A DNA stretch of 62,000 nt from assembly GCF_008831285.2 (NCBI RefSeq), contig NC_045142.1:13703354-13765353 (forward strand), given 5' to 3'. A program made the position numbers and the translations under genes. Under the pieces are notes generated by a model that searched no databases, was not told the origin of the DNA, and saw only the letters and a program-made list of their open reading frames with translations. Shown piece by piece: positions 11,250 through 24,164 of the stretch (its first letter is position 1; each line of letters opens with the position of its first letter). The stretch is from Nymphaea colorata. Taxonomy: Eukaryota; Streptophyta; Magnoliopsida; Nymphaeales; Nymphaeaceae.

Positions 11250-14200
11250 AATAGTTGGAATGTTAGAGGCCTTGGTACTCTAACAACCTAGAAAGATTTT
11301 GGCAATTGGGTGATATCTCATCACTTGGGATCATTTTCATGTTTCAATATCATGTTGAATGCGCACAACTTCAAATCCTTTTGCAATCACTATGAGGAGT
11401 TTTTTTTTAATCTAATATTGATACGAATCTTAATGAGGCCATAATTGTGTGTAGTTAGAGACAGGCCGATTTTAGATTGACTAGTTGCAAATTTAATAAA
11501 TTTTGGATGGATTGTTTATTTACTCATAAAGCTTTAAATCTCAACTTTGATACAATAGGGGTGTATCTTCACCCTCACTCTAGAATTCGGAAAGACCAAT
11601 TGGTTATGTTAAATATCATTATTGCCAATAAACAAATGTTAGTATTATAATGAAAGATTTTAATTCAACTTATAAGGAGTCGGAAAATGGGCCTGCCCCT
11701 GCTTGACAAGCTTGTTTAGCATTCAATGGATTCATTCAAGATGTTGGACTAAGAGAGATTGTAGACAGAAGCAGAGCATTCACTTGAACCAATCTCTGCA
11801 CCCCGACAGCACTGGTTCAAAGCAAATTAGATAAATTTTTGAGCAAGTTGAAAATTGTGGGCAGCTTTTGGTAGAACCAAGAAGTTCTTTAGACCACTGA
11901 GCACTTCTCTTTTACATGTAAATTAAATATCTTTAAAACCGCATGCAAGAGAAGACGAAGATTTAAATAGTTCCTTTATTGAGAGTGTCAACCTAGTTGT
12001 AAGGTCATTATTCCAAGAGCATGGAGAGTGGAGTGTAGAGGATGTGCAGTGCTTAAACTTCTCGCAAAACAGAATAGCGTATGACCATGCCTAAGTAATT
12101 GGAGTAAGTATAGAACCAAGAAAGTTGATACCAGAATTAACGTACTTCAAAAGGATTTTATTGGAATTTATAAGAAGCAAGATATTGACTCTCATAACTG
12201 GTCCACTTCTGAAAATCATATTAGATGTTTTCTTGCGGATGCTCTTAGAGATAAAGCCATGTACTAGAAAAAGAGAGCAAGGGTATCATGGCGAAAAATG
12301 GGGATAATTACAGCGAATGTTTTCACGCTATTTTCAAGGAAGGTAAAAAAAAAATACTCTTGCACATGAAGACAGATGATGGGGAGTTTTATGAGGAGCA
12401 TCCAATTCTTTCAGCATGTACTTCTCATTTTTAAAGATTTTTGACCCGTCACAACTCAACAAGAATGATTATGGATCAGCTTGCTGTAGGCCACAGCGTA
12501 TTTATAAAAGAAAACTTAACATTGTTAAGTCCCATTTCAGTTGAGGAAGTGCAATAGCTGTTATGGGTGCCAACTCCAATAGCACACCAGGTCTGAATGG
12601 GTTTCTGAAATTGTTCCTTCAAAAAAGTCAGGACACGTTAAGGACTAATATCACTGTTGCCACTAGAGATTTTTTTTTTTTTAAGAAAGGAAAGCTTATT
12701 AAGGAACTAGGCAGATGTCATATAATCATAATTCTTAAATTTGATTCAGCTGTGCACATTTCCAATTTCAGACATATTGTTCTTGAGAATAGTGTACTGA
12801 AATTTATTTTCAGAATCATGGTTTCAAGAATGAAGAAGGCACTAAAGTGGGTCATTTCCAACATGCAAGGTGGTTTTTTGAAAGATGGAAACATCCATCA
12901 ATGTCTTCTTCTTGTGCTTGAGATGGTATACACAATGTCTAAAGCTAGATCAACTAGCTTATGTTGAAGATAGACCTATCAAAAGCATATGACAGGGTCA
13001 AATGGACTTTCTTACAAGCAGCCATCTTGCAATTAGGATTTCATCCTATTTGGACTTAAAAAGTAATGACAGTAGTGAAAAATTATTTCTGTGCTCTTGG
13101 GATTAATGACCATCAAGGTGAACACTTTGGATCTTCTCATGGTCTGCAATAAGGATACCTTTATCTTCATTTTTATTCCTCATTGTCATGTAAATCTTTT
13201 CACATACCTTGCAAGCTACAATTCAAAGAAGAATGATTGAAGTACAGAATATTCGAAGAGGCATAGAAGGAGTTTTTTCTACAATATATGCTGATGACGT
13301 CTTGCTTTTCTTAGCTTTCAAGAATGGCTTTCTTTATCTACATTTTTTTTTTCTGTTTGAACTCCATGCTGGAATGATGGTTAACCTTCAAAAATCAGCA
13401 TTCTACTTTTTCAATATGGACAAAGCAAGATTGCAAGTATTTGTAATCAGTTCGGCGAGAGGCTAGGACAGTTTCCTACTAGATATTTGGGTCTTACTCC
13501 CAAGCCAACGAACTTGAGAATGTTGGTATGTTTCTTATTCATTTAAAAATACAGAGTAAACTTAGTTTATGAAAAAGCATGCTACTTTCCCATGCAGTAG
13601 GATCTAATTGATCAAATCAGTATTGAAAGCACTTCGTATTTACTGGATGTTGGTGTTCAAGTGCCCTCTTGGTGTCATTAAGAAAATGGAACAGATTATG
13701 TGCAGTTTTTTATAGGAAGAGTCAGATGGAGGGGATAAGCTTCATTTAATTGCCTGGAATGTCTTGGATTTTCCTAAATAGGAAGGTGGACTCGGCATTA
13801 GAAAACTTAAAGAGGTCAATGAAGCTAATCGGTTGTTTCTAGGATGTACATTAATTTTTCACCAGGGCATTTGGGACTCATTATGCAAGAAAAAATATTT
13901 GAATAGGAAAAGTACTTGGAATGTGGATATGGTTCCTAATATTTCTTCTCTTGGGCGGGATCTAAATCTGTTACTTGAAATGTGATGAATGGAGAGCTTG
14001 CTAAGTTCTACGGAGGATGTTTTTCTCAAGCAGATTCCATTGGATCTGCTTGGGAAGTAGAACCTTTCCTTCGTAATACAGCACCACATTGAGCTAAATC
14101 TATGGTGGCATGGGCAATGCATTGGACATTGCCTTCAACTTAGGCTCATGCAAAGTGCAGTTTTTCTTTGTTCTAAAGAAAATCTTAAACCTGCGAAGCT

Positions 14201-15180
14201 CAGGAGCCAACTGTGGATTGTGAAACGCAAAAGCATTACCAAGAGCTAACTGGCTTGTGTTTGTTTGTAGTTATTAACGTCTACCTGCTGATGCCAAACT
14301 TCAACATGTAGGGTCTTCCATTGTTCCTGTGTTTAAGTTGTGTGGAGGGCTTGTGAAGATTTATCTCACTTTCTTTTCACATATACTAATGCTATGAACA
14401 TTTAGCAATACATCTATTCATGGTTTGGAGTTGATAAATTCCATACATCAGACTTTTTCTCTGTCGGGAACTGGTGGTGGAGGAAGAGGTTCTCATGTAA
14501 TGAATTCGGATGGTGTTGGCTTGCCTGCTTCAATATCACAATCTGGAAGCTATGGTGTTTCAAAAATCAGGTGGTTAAGCTAGCTGAGATTGCTAAGAGG
14601 AAAGTTTGACACTCATGTTGTGAGGTATTCTATAAACAAGAATGAGGACAATATGTAAAACAGGTGATAAATATCTAGCTGCAAACCATAATTTTCAGTC
14701 ATTTTTGGCATTGTCAGAGTAAAGATGAGTGGGGGCTGGAAGTGGTCACTACATGTGTTGCGAATGTTTATAAAGTGGCTGTTTTGCTATGGTTTAATGC
14801 CTCCCCAATAAGGAAAACCAGGTTGGTGGTACATGGGTTTCTCTTCTCAAACATGATCAGAATTATGGACTCTGTTCTTGTAGAGAGGATTCCTAAAGAC
14901 TGTCATGTTACTATAATCACAAACTGTCGTGCTCTTAGTTCTCGTGTCAAGGAACTAAGAGAGTGACTCTGGTTCATTGGTAGGCTCAATAGTGAGAAGG
15001 TATTCCGTGGTTAAAGATCACTTCTCTTGGGAGGCTATGTCCTTTGGAAACTCCTTTGTCGTTGACAAAGTAAAAAAAAAAAAACAAAAAACGAAAGAAA
15101 AGCCAACATTAATGATATTCATTCAGGTCAGACAAATTCTGAAAAGTGTTGACCCTGACCATCGACAGTTTGCTGAGTGA
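11250..15180 (+). pseudogene. LINE ORF2: endonuclease, RT, RNase-H-like
   Basis: Starts with NSWNVRGLG (11,250-11,276), the signature N-terminus of the plant LINE apurinic-type endonuclease; the expected downstream metal-binding ETK motif is not seen. FIQDVGLREIVDRSRAFT and KLDKF around 11,730-11,850 match the end of that domain. The RT region includes [13 protein letters not shown] at 12,967-13,005 and the catalytic YADD at 13,287-13,298, then RYLGL and EGGLGIRKL. The C-terminus near 14,742-15,180 (DCHVTIITNCRAL; FSWEAMSFGNSFVVDKV) fits an RNase-H-like tail. This polyprotein normally nicks target DNA and copies the element RNA. Several frames and stops interrupt it, so it is non-functional. 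Confidence 0.8.
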
Positions 15181-15318
15181 GCAAGAGAGTGTTGAAGCTT
15201 AGTTAGAGGCCAGTTCTTAATTGTGATTTTTCTGTTGATTTTTTTTTCTTTATATTATTTTTCATCATTAATGGAAGGAGAAACCCAGCCCGATTGCATC
15301 AGAATGGTTCTTCGTTCT

Positions 15319-15352
15319 TGAAAACGGTAATATTCAAAAAATATTGTTTTTA
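15319..15352 (+). repeat. Right copy of the ~34-bp direct repeat
   Basis: Matches 884-918 in the same orientation, immediately beyond the end of LINE homology. Confidence 0.6.
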
Positions 15353-17735
15353 GGAAAATAAGGTTCCTAGTGATAAATATAATTATAAATACAGATAAAT
15401 ATATATTAAATAAACAAATATATATATATATATATTTGTTATATATATTCATTTTAATCTTCTGGATGTTCGATGACTAATAGATTTAAAATATGTCAAT
15501 GACAAACCCTTAAACCATTAAAAAAAGTGCCATAAATAGGCATTATTTGATACTGTTCTAATACAGCCGCATGCTTTAGTGACCGATCTTTATTTTTAGT
15601 AATAAGACAAGATCTAAGAAATGACAAATTTGAATATGTGTGTGTGTGTGGATTCAAATTTGACGGATGCAAGATACTGTCATATAGCTCAAAATAAAAC
15701 ATTATTTGCTAAAATATAGACACTATAGGGGTATTAGCAACATTTTATTGGTTGTGGTAGTGTATTTTTATAATAGTTTATCGTGATGCATCACCCAAAA
15801 ATATTAATTAGCTGACAAGTAAGTGCTCAATGATGGCAAACCTCTCACACACAAGATCAGTGGGAATTTCGTAGCAAAAGTCCTCTATATATGCTGCCAA
15901 AACACTATGACTTGACTCTAAGGGTAGTCACTGGGCCAGGCACCAGATGGACAATTGAGACCATTTGACCTACTCGCCAGATAAAAAAACTTGCTGGGAT
16001 AGCTGGCCTCGGTCGGGTATTGGGGGCTTGACTTGGCCAAAATACATACCTTTATACTTTTTTTTTCCACATTCTTTGGCATGATGTCAGTAGTCGACTC
16101 CCATACAAACTCTTGACATACTTCCAATGGTTTCCAAAAAAATAGAAAATGAAAGTGAAGAGTTTCAAATAAGGATAGATATCGGGTTGAGTACAAGATA
16201 AACATGAAGTTGATGGTCAGGCCTGGCCCAATAAGTAAACAGAACAGGCTTGGACTGCCAATAAAGGCTTTGGGTCAGCCCAAGGACAGCTTTGTAGCCT
16301 AATGCTATTCCAGATCCGGTTCACCCACATTCATTTAGGTGAGAGCCAGCTTGCTCGGACCTAATCCAACTCTTTGACATCCCCAGGTTGGGTTAAACTG
16401 CAGATGCGCTCTTTGACCAACTCCAATGATGTCATTGATCGATTCATCAACAATGCCAAACTGCAGATGCTGGACTGTAGAGTGTGGGCCCGCAGTTTTA
16501 GAGTGAGATCAAGCTGGGAGCTGCTTTGTCAATATTTTGGAAATTTCTCTGAATGAATTGTAAATTCAAGTGGAAACTGAAAGAAACCCGTAATGACATC
16601 TGCATCTTTTAAAATGGGTGATTGGCGATGAATTTGCTAAATCATGCTTCATTCCGAATCACTTGAATATAGATTGGCTAATTGCCTCAAGCCACATAGG
16701 GAAACTGGGCTGCAAGGCAGTTCATATCCAAGGAATTCAAGGATTGAATCTTGTGCCCTCTATCACATTCTAGTGTGTTATTTCTCTTGTCTGCAAACCA
16801 TGGCAAGAACAATATTCGAGTTGAATGAAGTACAGTACGTCCACCTTGGTGGTTTTACGAAGAAGAGAGTTTCTTCTAAGTAAACATAAATAAATAAATA
16901 AATATTAGCCGATTTGTATAACACTTTGGATCAACCCAAGCCAAGCCCCTACAATTCAAATCGGCTGCTTCCAACCAACTTTTACAAGAGAAAAACAGAA
17001 TGTGAAAATATGAAGAATTAAAGTACCATTAAGGTGGATTGATAAGTATCACAAGAGGCAACTCCTATTTATCAAGAATGATGCAAGAACATGTGGGCTT
17101 GTCTGGGAAATTGCCCACACAGGCACACAAAAATTACTAGTTTACTTGCTAAAGCTCGGTAGCTATTTTGCTGCTTAGCATATGGCATCCCTCAGCCACT
17201 GATTTTCTGAAGGGCCTGCCTGTCAGCACTGAATGTCCTGCTTCGCCACCGACGAGTAACTGTGTTTTGCGGTGACCCATTCAAACTGCGAACCGATGAG
17301 GTTGGTTCTTTTCCTTTGGAAAAACTGTGGAGTCAATGGCCGCTAATCGTGTTTGACAAGTCCTGGATTTCTCAAAATGCAATCAGGGCAGGCCAGTCCA
17401 AGAAACTGGGCTCGATCCATCGACGTCCAGCCGTGCTCCTCAGATGGCCGGACCCACCATGCAACTTCTTCTTGATTGATGTTTAATATTTATATGCTTC
17501 CTACTGAGGCGTTCTTCTAGGTCATGCATACATACCTCATGTCGGCTAACAACGCCGGATGCAATGGTTTAGGCTACTTGTCAAAGAAAGGAAAATGTGA
17601 CCCATGGATGCAATGGAAATCCGACACAAGAATATTCCATTCATGTCTCTCTCTCTAACAGCCCACATCGTCCGTTAATCTTTCCACCATCCTTAAGAGC
17701 TGTTTTAGAATAAAGAAACAAATCAGTCTAAATCA

Positions 17736-17737
<2 letters not shown>
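15353..17737. other. Non-coding stretch, no gene found
   Basis: AT-rich sequence with short TA (about 15,418-15,437) and TG (about 15,640-15,651) runs. About 17,340-17,465 is distantly similar to 42,440-42,575 (shared words CAAGAAACT-GGCT and GGCCGGACC-like). Short open frames show no recognisable domain. Confidence 0.5.

Positions 17738-17771
<34 letters not shown>
17738..17771. repeat. (GA)n microsatellite
   Basis: About 17 GA units. Confidence 0.95.
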
Positions 17772-17775
<4 letters not shown>

Positions 17776-18159
17776 GTGGTGACAGTTGCTCATGAAGACA
17801 CAATGAGTGGAGAGTGTTCAGCTGAGTTTGGGTAGATTGAGTTGAGTGCCCGGTTAAGGGTACCCAACGTACATACCCAAGTGTAAGGGGACATTTTAGT
17901 AATTTTCAAAAGGTATGTCCTTTATAGCTTTTTTTTTTGACTTCCACTTTTGTATTCCCAATTTTTTTTTTCGGTGTGAATTCGGACTATTTTCATCATA
18001 ACCAGCACACAAATTTTTTTTGCATTAGTATGACAAATATAAAACCAGGATTAGAGTTCAGGTGGACATGGGACAACACAAACATATTTGTATTAATGTA
18101 ACTGCCATAATGAAAGGAGAGTATCCGGCACAAGAAAAGGTATTATAGAAAAGACATAT
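17772..18159. other. Non-coding stretch
   Basis: No frame, element end or repeat recognised apart from T-rich tracts. Confidence 0.4.
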
Positions 18160-18760
18160 CTTCAAAGAGGAGGATATATATATATATATATATAAAAGAT
18201 ATTATGAAAGAGTTAAAAACTCCAAAATAAACATCATTTTTTTAAAAAAAAGCAAAACTACCCCAACCCCATATAAAAAAAAAGAAACATTTTAAAAGAG
18301 TAGAAAAAAGTTATGAAAAGGTCAAAAAAGTCTAAAATAAACATTTCTTTATTAAAAAAATTGAACATATCAAAACCCCAGCTTTTTTCCACTGCATACT
18401 TGTGCGTTCGGATGTGCACACAACTCAATCTCATATCGGGGCTTCGGGTCTGCAGGCGGTGGAGAGAAGAAACTGCACTTTGGCCACCATCATTGTCATG
18501 GGATATCGCTTGTTGATTCCTCAATCGATGCGATGCTGTGGATGAGATATCACTTTAAAAAATCTAGAATTGGATCTCGAATTGATGGACTAGCATTTGC
18601 TTATCCATCTATAGGAACAAGTTTTCTCAGACATCTAGGACTTAATTTCTTGCTTAGCTGGGCATCTAATATACTTATGGTGACGTATGTGGAGGGCTAC
18701 ATATCTATACGATCCAATATATTGCATGCCTCAGGTTTTATTTGTATAGGTTAAAAGTGA
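18160..18760 (+). repeat. Dispersed repeat R2, copy 1
   Basis: Related to 24,165-24,690; a shorter piece recurs at 43,670-43,830 and, inverted, at about 8945-9075. Shared landmarks are CTCAATCGATG-like and AGCCACCA-like words and, downstream, GACTTAATTTCTTGCTTAG and ATCCAATATATTGCATGCCT. Its start carries two adjacent AT-rich modules of about 110 bp, each ending in AACCCC or AAAACCCC. No terminal inverted repeats were proven; MITE-like is a guess. Confidence 0.65.
18175..18195. repeat. (TA)n microsatellite
   Basis: Short TA run within repeat R2. Confidence 0.9.
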
Positions 18761-20459
18761 AAACTGGAATGACCACACCTTCTTAGGCATAAAGTAACAT
18801 AAAGCACCCATCTAAATAGATCTGTTTTCTCTTCTTCATGGTTCATAGTTGTTATGTGTTCTGTTTTGTCACTTTCTGGTTTTCAATCTTTTTCATTGGA
18901 GGAAAGAGATCCAGGTAAATTGTGTATAGTCACTCACACTTGGTTAGAACTTCTGCTAAGCATCCCCCATTTTGTCTACTTATTTAGGTGTTGTTCTTAT
19001 TATGAAAACTGTAGGAGTGTCCCTGCTACCAAATGACGCCTTAACTGTAGTGGAGCCGCATTGCGGATTTTGTAAGCAATTTCCCGTACCAGTCATTGAT
19101 ACTTCTTTTTTTTTTTAACTTTTTTTATATACTTAAAGTTGAAAGTTAAACTAATACTACCGCCCAGTCAGAAATTTGGCTTTGCACTACCCCTTTAGGG
19201 TTCTATTTTTCTTCAGCTTGATCTCTAGCTGAAAACCATTTTGGTGATTGTTGGACTCTGCTTAGTTTGAAGGCGTGAAGCATAGACTCTCCATCCAACA
19301 TGCACCAAACTCCACTAGTTAGTGATGTACTCCTTATTTTGGTGATTGATTATAACCTTGCTTAGCTTATCTTGCAATCAAGTTGAGAAGTTACCATGTT
19401 CTAAGTTTAAAATATATAGTTTTCCAGTACCTAACAAAAATTCTTGTATAATAATGTAATTGCTCTGCATGAACTTCCAGCAGCCACTGCTTCTGAAATC
19501 AAATAGGTTTTTTGCGTTCGGAAACTGCTGAGGGAGCCCCTCGTTCTATTCATGAGAGATCAAATAGGTAATTAAATATACAAATCACAGAAATTAATCC
19601 ACTTTCTATGTCACAATTTATAGACACCAAGATTGGAACATTTTGCTAGGGGACTTACAGTGGCTGGTGACATTAGCTAGTGATGTAACAAGTTCTTGCG
19701 TCATTTACCGGGGATTGCATGCAACTTTTTGTGTTTTCTGCACCCTTCTCCACAATCCAAGCAATTTTAAGTAATACCATTTGAATATTCTTGTGTTGAA
19801 GAATTCCAATCACCATTTGATCAATAAGAGAGACATCTTAACGTATTCCTTAGGTAACCTCAATAAGCGGTGAAAAGTAAGAAGGGAAGTATAGAAGCGA
19901 AGTGTGGGTTGCTGTGTACCATTGCCCCACATCAGTATTGTTGCGACGATGCTGGACCTAGTTGCTGTCACATCTCCCCACATCAAACCCAGGTTGGTGA
20001 CTCACGTGCCCTTCAGTCAAAAATTCTTGGCTCCCCCACTAAAGAAGGGGTTGAGATCACAAGTTGGCGGGCTAGTGTGAAATATTCATGTCATGAGGAA
20101 TCAATTTTTTGAAAGATCATAGTAATTTTGCTTTGCTGGGCCATCCTACATCCTTTGATGGGATATTCATATGATCCATATATTTTACAACGTTGACTGG
20201 AAAATAAACGAATGTCATCATACTTTAAACATGTTTAAGGGTAATTAAAATGGGTGTTTAACAATCGATTGGAGCAATCATTTCTGAATATTCAAGTGAT
20301 TCAAAGATGAACCTCCACGGCTGGATGGTTATTTGTTTGCTTGTTGTTGATAAAAAACATCGCAAAAGATGCATTTGCAACGATCCATTGCTTGACCATG
20401 GTTTTCCATTATGGAATCCATTGCTTGACCATCGGAGCACAGAAATAGCTGCCTAATTT

Positions 20460-20510
20460 TATCACACACACACACACACTCATATATATAAATATATATA
20501 TATATATATT
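20460..20510. repeat. (CA)n then (TA)n microsatellite
   Basis: A short CA run followed by TA runs. Confidence 0.9.
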
Positions 20511-22429
20511 CCCACTATCATTGATTTGTTTGATGCTTCTAGTATGTTTTCTATCTGGGAAGATGCCTAACCCAACAAATAACAAACATTATCTAAGTCT
20601 ACAGACGACCTTGCTCAATTATATGTCTAAACTAGTCATGATTCATTATTTATTTCTGACAATGAAATAAGTACATTTTTTTTAGGGTTTACCATCACAG
20701 AGGCTGATTATGTTGAATTTCAATGAACCTGCAACTGTGGTACACCTATACAGAATTGGCTCTAGGGATGAAATACCCTTCTTGCTCACCCGGCACAAGG
20801 GAAGATCTCTATAGAGTGTATTTATTTTTTAAATTGGTTCAGTCTTAACACAAAAAATATGGTTGATTGAATGCTAGTTGGGTCTGGCTCATGGCAAACA
20901 TTGACCAAGAAACACTGGATTTATGAGTCATTTGACCCAAATAATGAAAATGTTTAATTGATAACATATTTTTTCTAGTCTTATTAAGAAAGAAAATGAT
21001 GGATATTAATTACCAGACCCTTCAAGATTTAATCATCTAGCTAGCCTAGTCCAGCTTCATCACAATTTCTTGTCATTTTGTGCCTTCCTAGTGCGCAAAT
21101 CAAAATAAAGTTCTTTCTTTCTATTCAAACAACTTAAATTATTTCTTTCTTTTCCTTTATGTAGTTTAAACAAACATAGTTTGAACAATTCTTTTTCTTT
21201 CTATTCAAACAAGCTTTTATAACAATTTGTTTCATTCTATTTTCTTTCCTCTCCTTTTCTTCCCAAATCCTTTCCTTCCCTTTCCATTCTTTTCCTTTTA
21301 TACTAATTTCTCTCCATCCAAACAGGTGCTATAATAGGTCAATGAAAAATTTATTTCACAATTGGGATTGTGTTGCCTAAAGCCTCTCTAAGAGCCAGCA
21401 CGTTTGAAATGACCTTATATAAGAAGTTACATGGGGAAATAGGTTGCTACTAGTGTACACTTGTAGCTCCTTCTATCTTGAGATTCAGAACAATCAGAGT
21501 GTTGTTAAACTTCTTCACCATTCATCTTATTCCCAAGAAAACTTCAACCATCTTGACTATGTAATGACTGGTTACTCCTCGGTACTGTTGAAAAAGGGAC
21601 CTGAAGGATCCACTATGTCCTGAAGTGCTCTCCGCTTTCAAACTAAACTTGCATACTTCAGTTCTTTTGCTAAAATAGATCTTAGGATTTGTCAGGCTCA
21701 TCTCTCTTTTCCACTCGCCAGCACAGACTACTATTTAAAATAAGAACAAAACATGTAATTCCCATCTCTCGCTCTCTCTCTCTCTCTCTTGCTCTCTTCA
21801 TGCAAGAGAATCAAAGGGCATGGAGCTGTTACTCTCTTTCTTTCTTCCACCACACATTCACTTTCAGTGGTAGACAAGTAAAAAAAGATTGGAACGACCC
21901 TGTTGAATAGAAACTGTTAATTTACATGATATGACATTGTTGATATTAAAGTTTCTATCTTGGTGGGAAAGACGCAGACTTAGAGGTGGAATAGAATGAC
22001 TCGAATCAAAATACTTATGTGAAGTTGGTAGATTGTGCTTCCCATGGCAATATGGTGGCTATCAAAGACAGGAATTATGAATACCATGGCAACATGAAAA
22101 ATCCAAATCTGTTACATCAGAAGCAATTGACAGTCTAATTTATATGATTCAACATGTGCTAAATATGAATCTTCAAGCAGAAGAACAAGTTTCCGCAACT
22201 TTTTGTCCTTTTTTATGAAGGAAGTCTCTCACGTATATCACTGACTTCAACACAAAGCAGCATCACCACAAAAGCATATAGAAAACACATATGCTAATGA
22301 AACCACATCTGAAAGATGCCTTGATCGACCAGCTTCCCTTCCCTATTTTAAAGCAATTCACAGTACCTACACCACGGTCCTCATGAGTCTTCATGGTTTC
22401 CGATCGTCACTAGCTAATGCTGGAAGGAA

Positions 22430-22600
22430 TTCCATCTTTCTGTTTGCTCTCTCTCCTCCCCCTCTCTCTAGACATGCATAAGAACTCAAAATGCATGGAG
22501 CTATCACTTTATTTCTTTCTTCGACCACACTTCACTTTTAGTGGTCGAGAAGTCAAAAAAGAGGGGAACCACCCTGTTGAATAGAAACAAATAATTTACA
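22430..22600 (+). repeat. Internal partial duplication of 21,765-21,930
   Basis: Both contain a CTCTCTC tract, a GCATGGAGCT word, a TTTCTTTCTTC-CACCACAC-like stretch and CCCTGTTGAATAGAAAC. Copy 2 of D2 (37,365-38,060) has only one such unit, so the extra unit arose in this copy or was lost in the other. Confidence 0.7.
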
Positions 22601-22659
22601 TTGATAAGACTTTTCTCAATATTTTTTGTTATAAAAGAGACGTCACTGTCATTGAAAAT

Positions 22660-22682
22660 TATATATATATATATATATATTA
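22660..22682. repeat. (AT)n microsatellite
   Basis: AT run followed by a short TG run. Confidence 0.9.
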
Positions 22683-22769
22683 TGTGTGTGTATAACTAAT
22701 AATAGATAATGAAAATACATATCACTTTTTTCTCTTTATTTTTCTCCTAACTATCTATCAAGTTAGATC

Positions 22770-22900
22770 TGACAACAGACCAACAAACCTCTTACAATAT
22801 ATATACGTAAACAGATAATGAAAATACACACACACACACACTACTTCGATCACAAACAAAAACCAACAGACCTCTTACAATATATATATGTATATGTATT

Positions 22901-22931
<31 letters not shown>

Positions 22932-23036
22932 TACTTGGATCACAAACAAAAACCAACAGACCTCTTACATTATATATATATACACACACACACACTACTT
23001 CGATCACAAACAAAAACCAACAGACCTCTTATATTT
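22770..23036 (+). repeat. Minisatellite, ~65-90 bp units, 3 full + 1 partial
   Basis: Each full unit is a (CA)n run, the word CTACTTCGATCACAAAC, then CCAACAGACCTCTTACA and a TA run. Full units start at about 22,841, 22,930 and 22,995; a diverged partial unit lies at 22,770-22,800. Unit length varies because the CA and TA runs vary. The matching site in D2 copy 2 (38,085-38,160) has a single unit. Confidence 0.9.
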
Positions 23037-23759
23037 GTGTTAGAAGTGTTTTGAACAAAATATGAATCTCCTAATGTCTTCATTATAAACACTAATTTAA
23101 TATAAACAATGTTTAAGTTCAAATTAATTTTATAAAAAAAGTATTTTTTCAACTTTTAAAATTTTGATGTTATAAGTGCCATTCCTTGTTTAATTATTAT
23201 GGTATATTAATAAAATAAAAAATAACTAACTTAATGTATGTTTATCACCAAATATATTTTAAGATAGTGCTAAATTATAAAGAAAAGGAATTTTAATATG
23301 CCCGGCTTTTGTCCCTTACCTAAGTGGTATGTCCATTCTTAGGGTTTGCAATAAGTGGTGGAACAATAAGTGGTGGAAAACGAAGCGAGCTTTATGAAAG
23401 AAGACTTAATTGGGAATGATCCAAATCTTCCACCAGAAAATACAAAACCATGTATGCCAACATCAAATACAGATGGCTCATGGATCTACAACTTCAGTTT
23501 AAAGTAACTAGACATTTTCCCCTTGTTGACAATCTAGCACAGCTTATGTTACAGAAATTTCCTAATAGCCATCGGTTAGCAAACAAACCAAAATATCTTG
23601 ATTGCCACGTTATTTTCTCCAAAAACCCCAAAGGAGGATTTGGTGATGGATACGCAAGATATACATGGGCTATACTACATCAACTAAATCGAAGACAAAA
23701 AAGGCCACCACCAACAACAATCAAATTCTCTCGGGCCAACTAAATTGAAGACAAGCAAG

Positions 23760-23965
23760 GCCAGGAGAAAGACAACGAATGTATTGTCATTTCTTTGCGG
23801 TTCTTAATTTGTACTTTGCTGTTTTCTTGTCATCTATTTTACATTTTTTTTTTCATTTTACATGTGAAAATTGGTTTGAATCAACATATTTGAATTGTAC
23901 CAGTTCGTTCTTGGCCTGATATTTCATGATTTTATCATCTAGATAGCACTAGCTTTGATAGTCAT
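23760..23965 (+). repeat. Dispersed repeat R3, copy 1
   Basis: Related copies at about 30,430-30,620, 35,440-35,620 and 52,650-52,830. Shared words include GTCATTTCTTTGC, TCATCTATTTTA and TGAATCAAC-like sequence. Non-coding. Confidence 0.65.
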
Positions 23966-24043
23966 ACATGAAAAAGAGTGTCCCAAAAAGGTACTCTATA
24001 TAGAAAAGATATATCTTGTAAGAAAAATATGACTAAAAAGATT

Positions 24044-24089
<46 letters not shown>
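24044..24089. repeat. (TA)n microsatellite
   Basis: About 22 TA units. Confidence 0.95.
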
Positions 24090-24091
<2 letters not shown>

Positions 24092-24164
24092 TGTAGAAAC
24101 GGGTTGTCAAAACATGTTATATGTAAAACATTTGTGTATATGGGTACATAATGACCAAAATATC

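Larger units (their letters stand above)
9643..15318 (+). mobile_element. LINE retrotransposon copy 2 (longer, degenerate)
   Basis: Non-LTR retrotransposon on the plus strand, cut at its 5' side by the assembly gap. In order: a DUF4283-like ORF1 region, an endonuclease region, reverse transcriptase and an RNase-H-like C-terminus. Homology with the inverted copy ends near 15,318. Frameshifts and stops are frequent and no poly(A) tail is evident, so it is an old, inactive copy. It keeps about 1.85 kb (about 12,716-14,569) missing from copy 1. Confidence 0.85.
18930..23640 (+). repeat. Direct duplication D2, copy 1
   Basis: Corresponds to 35,860-38,915 in the same orientation with many indels. 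Matching stretches by eye: 18,940-19,460 with 35,870-36,390; 20,150-20,420 with 36,390-36,670; 21,690-22,390 with 37,365-38,050; 23,020-23,560 with 38,140-38,890. About 1.6 kb is extra in this copy. A further relative of 19,370-19,700 lies at 43,010-43,330. No protein-coding domain is recognised, so this looks like non-coding repeat DNA. Confidence 0.8.

Noticed and set aside
17738-17771. GA tract as a promoter GAGA element
   Set aside because: No gene start follows; a plain microsatellite is sufficient.
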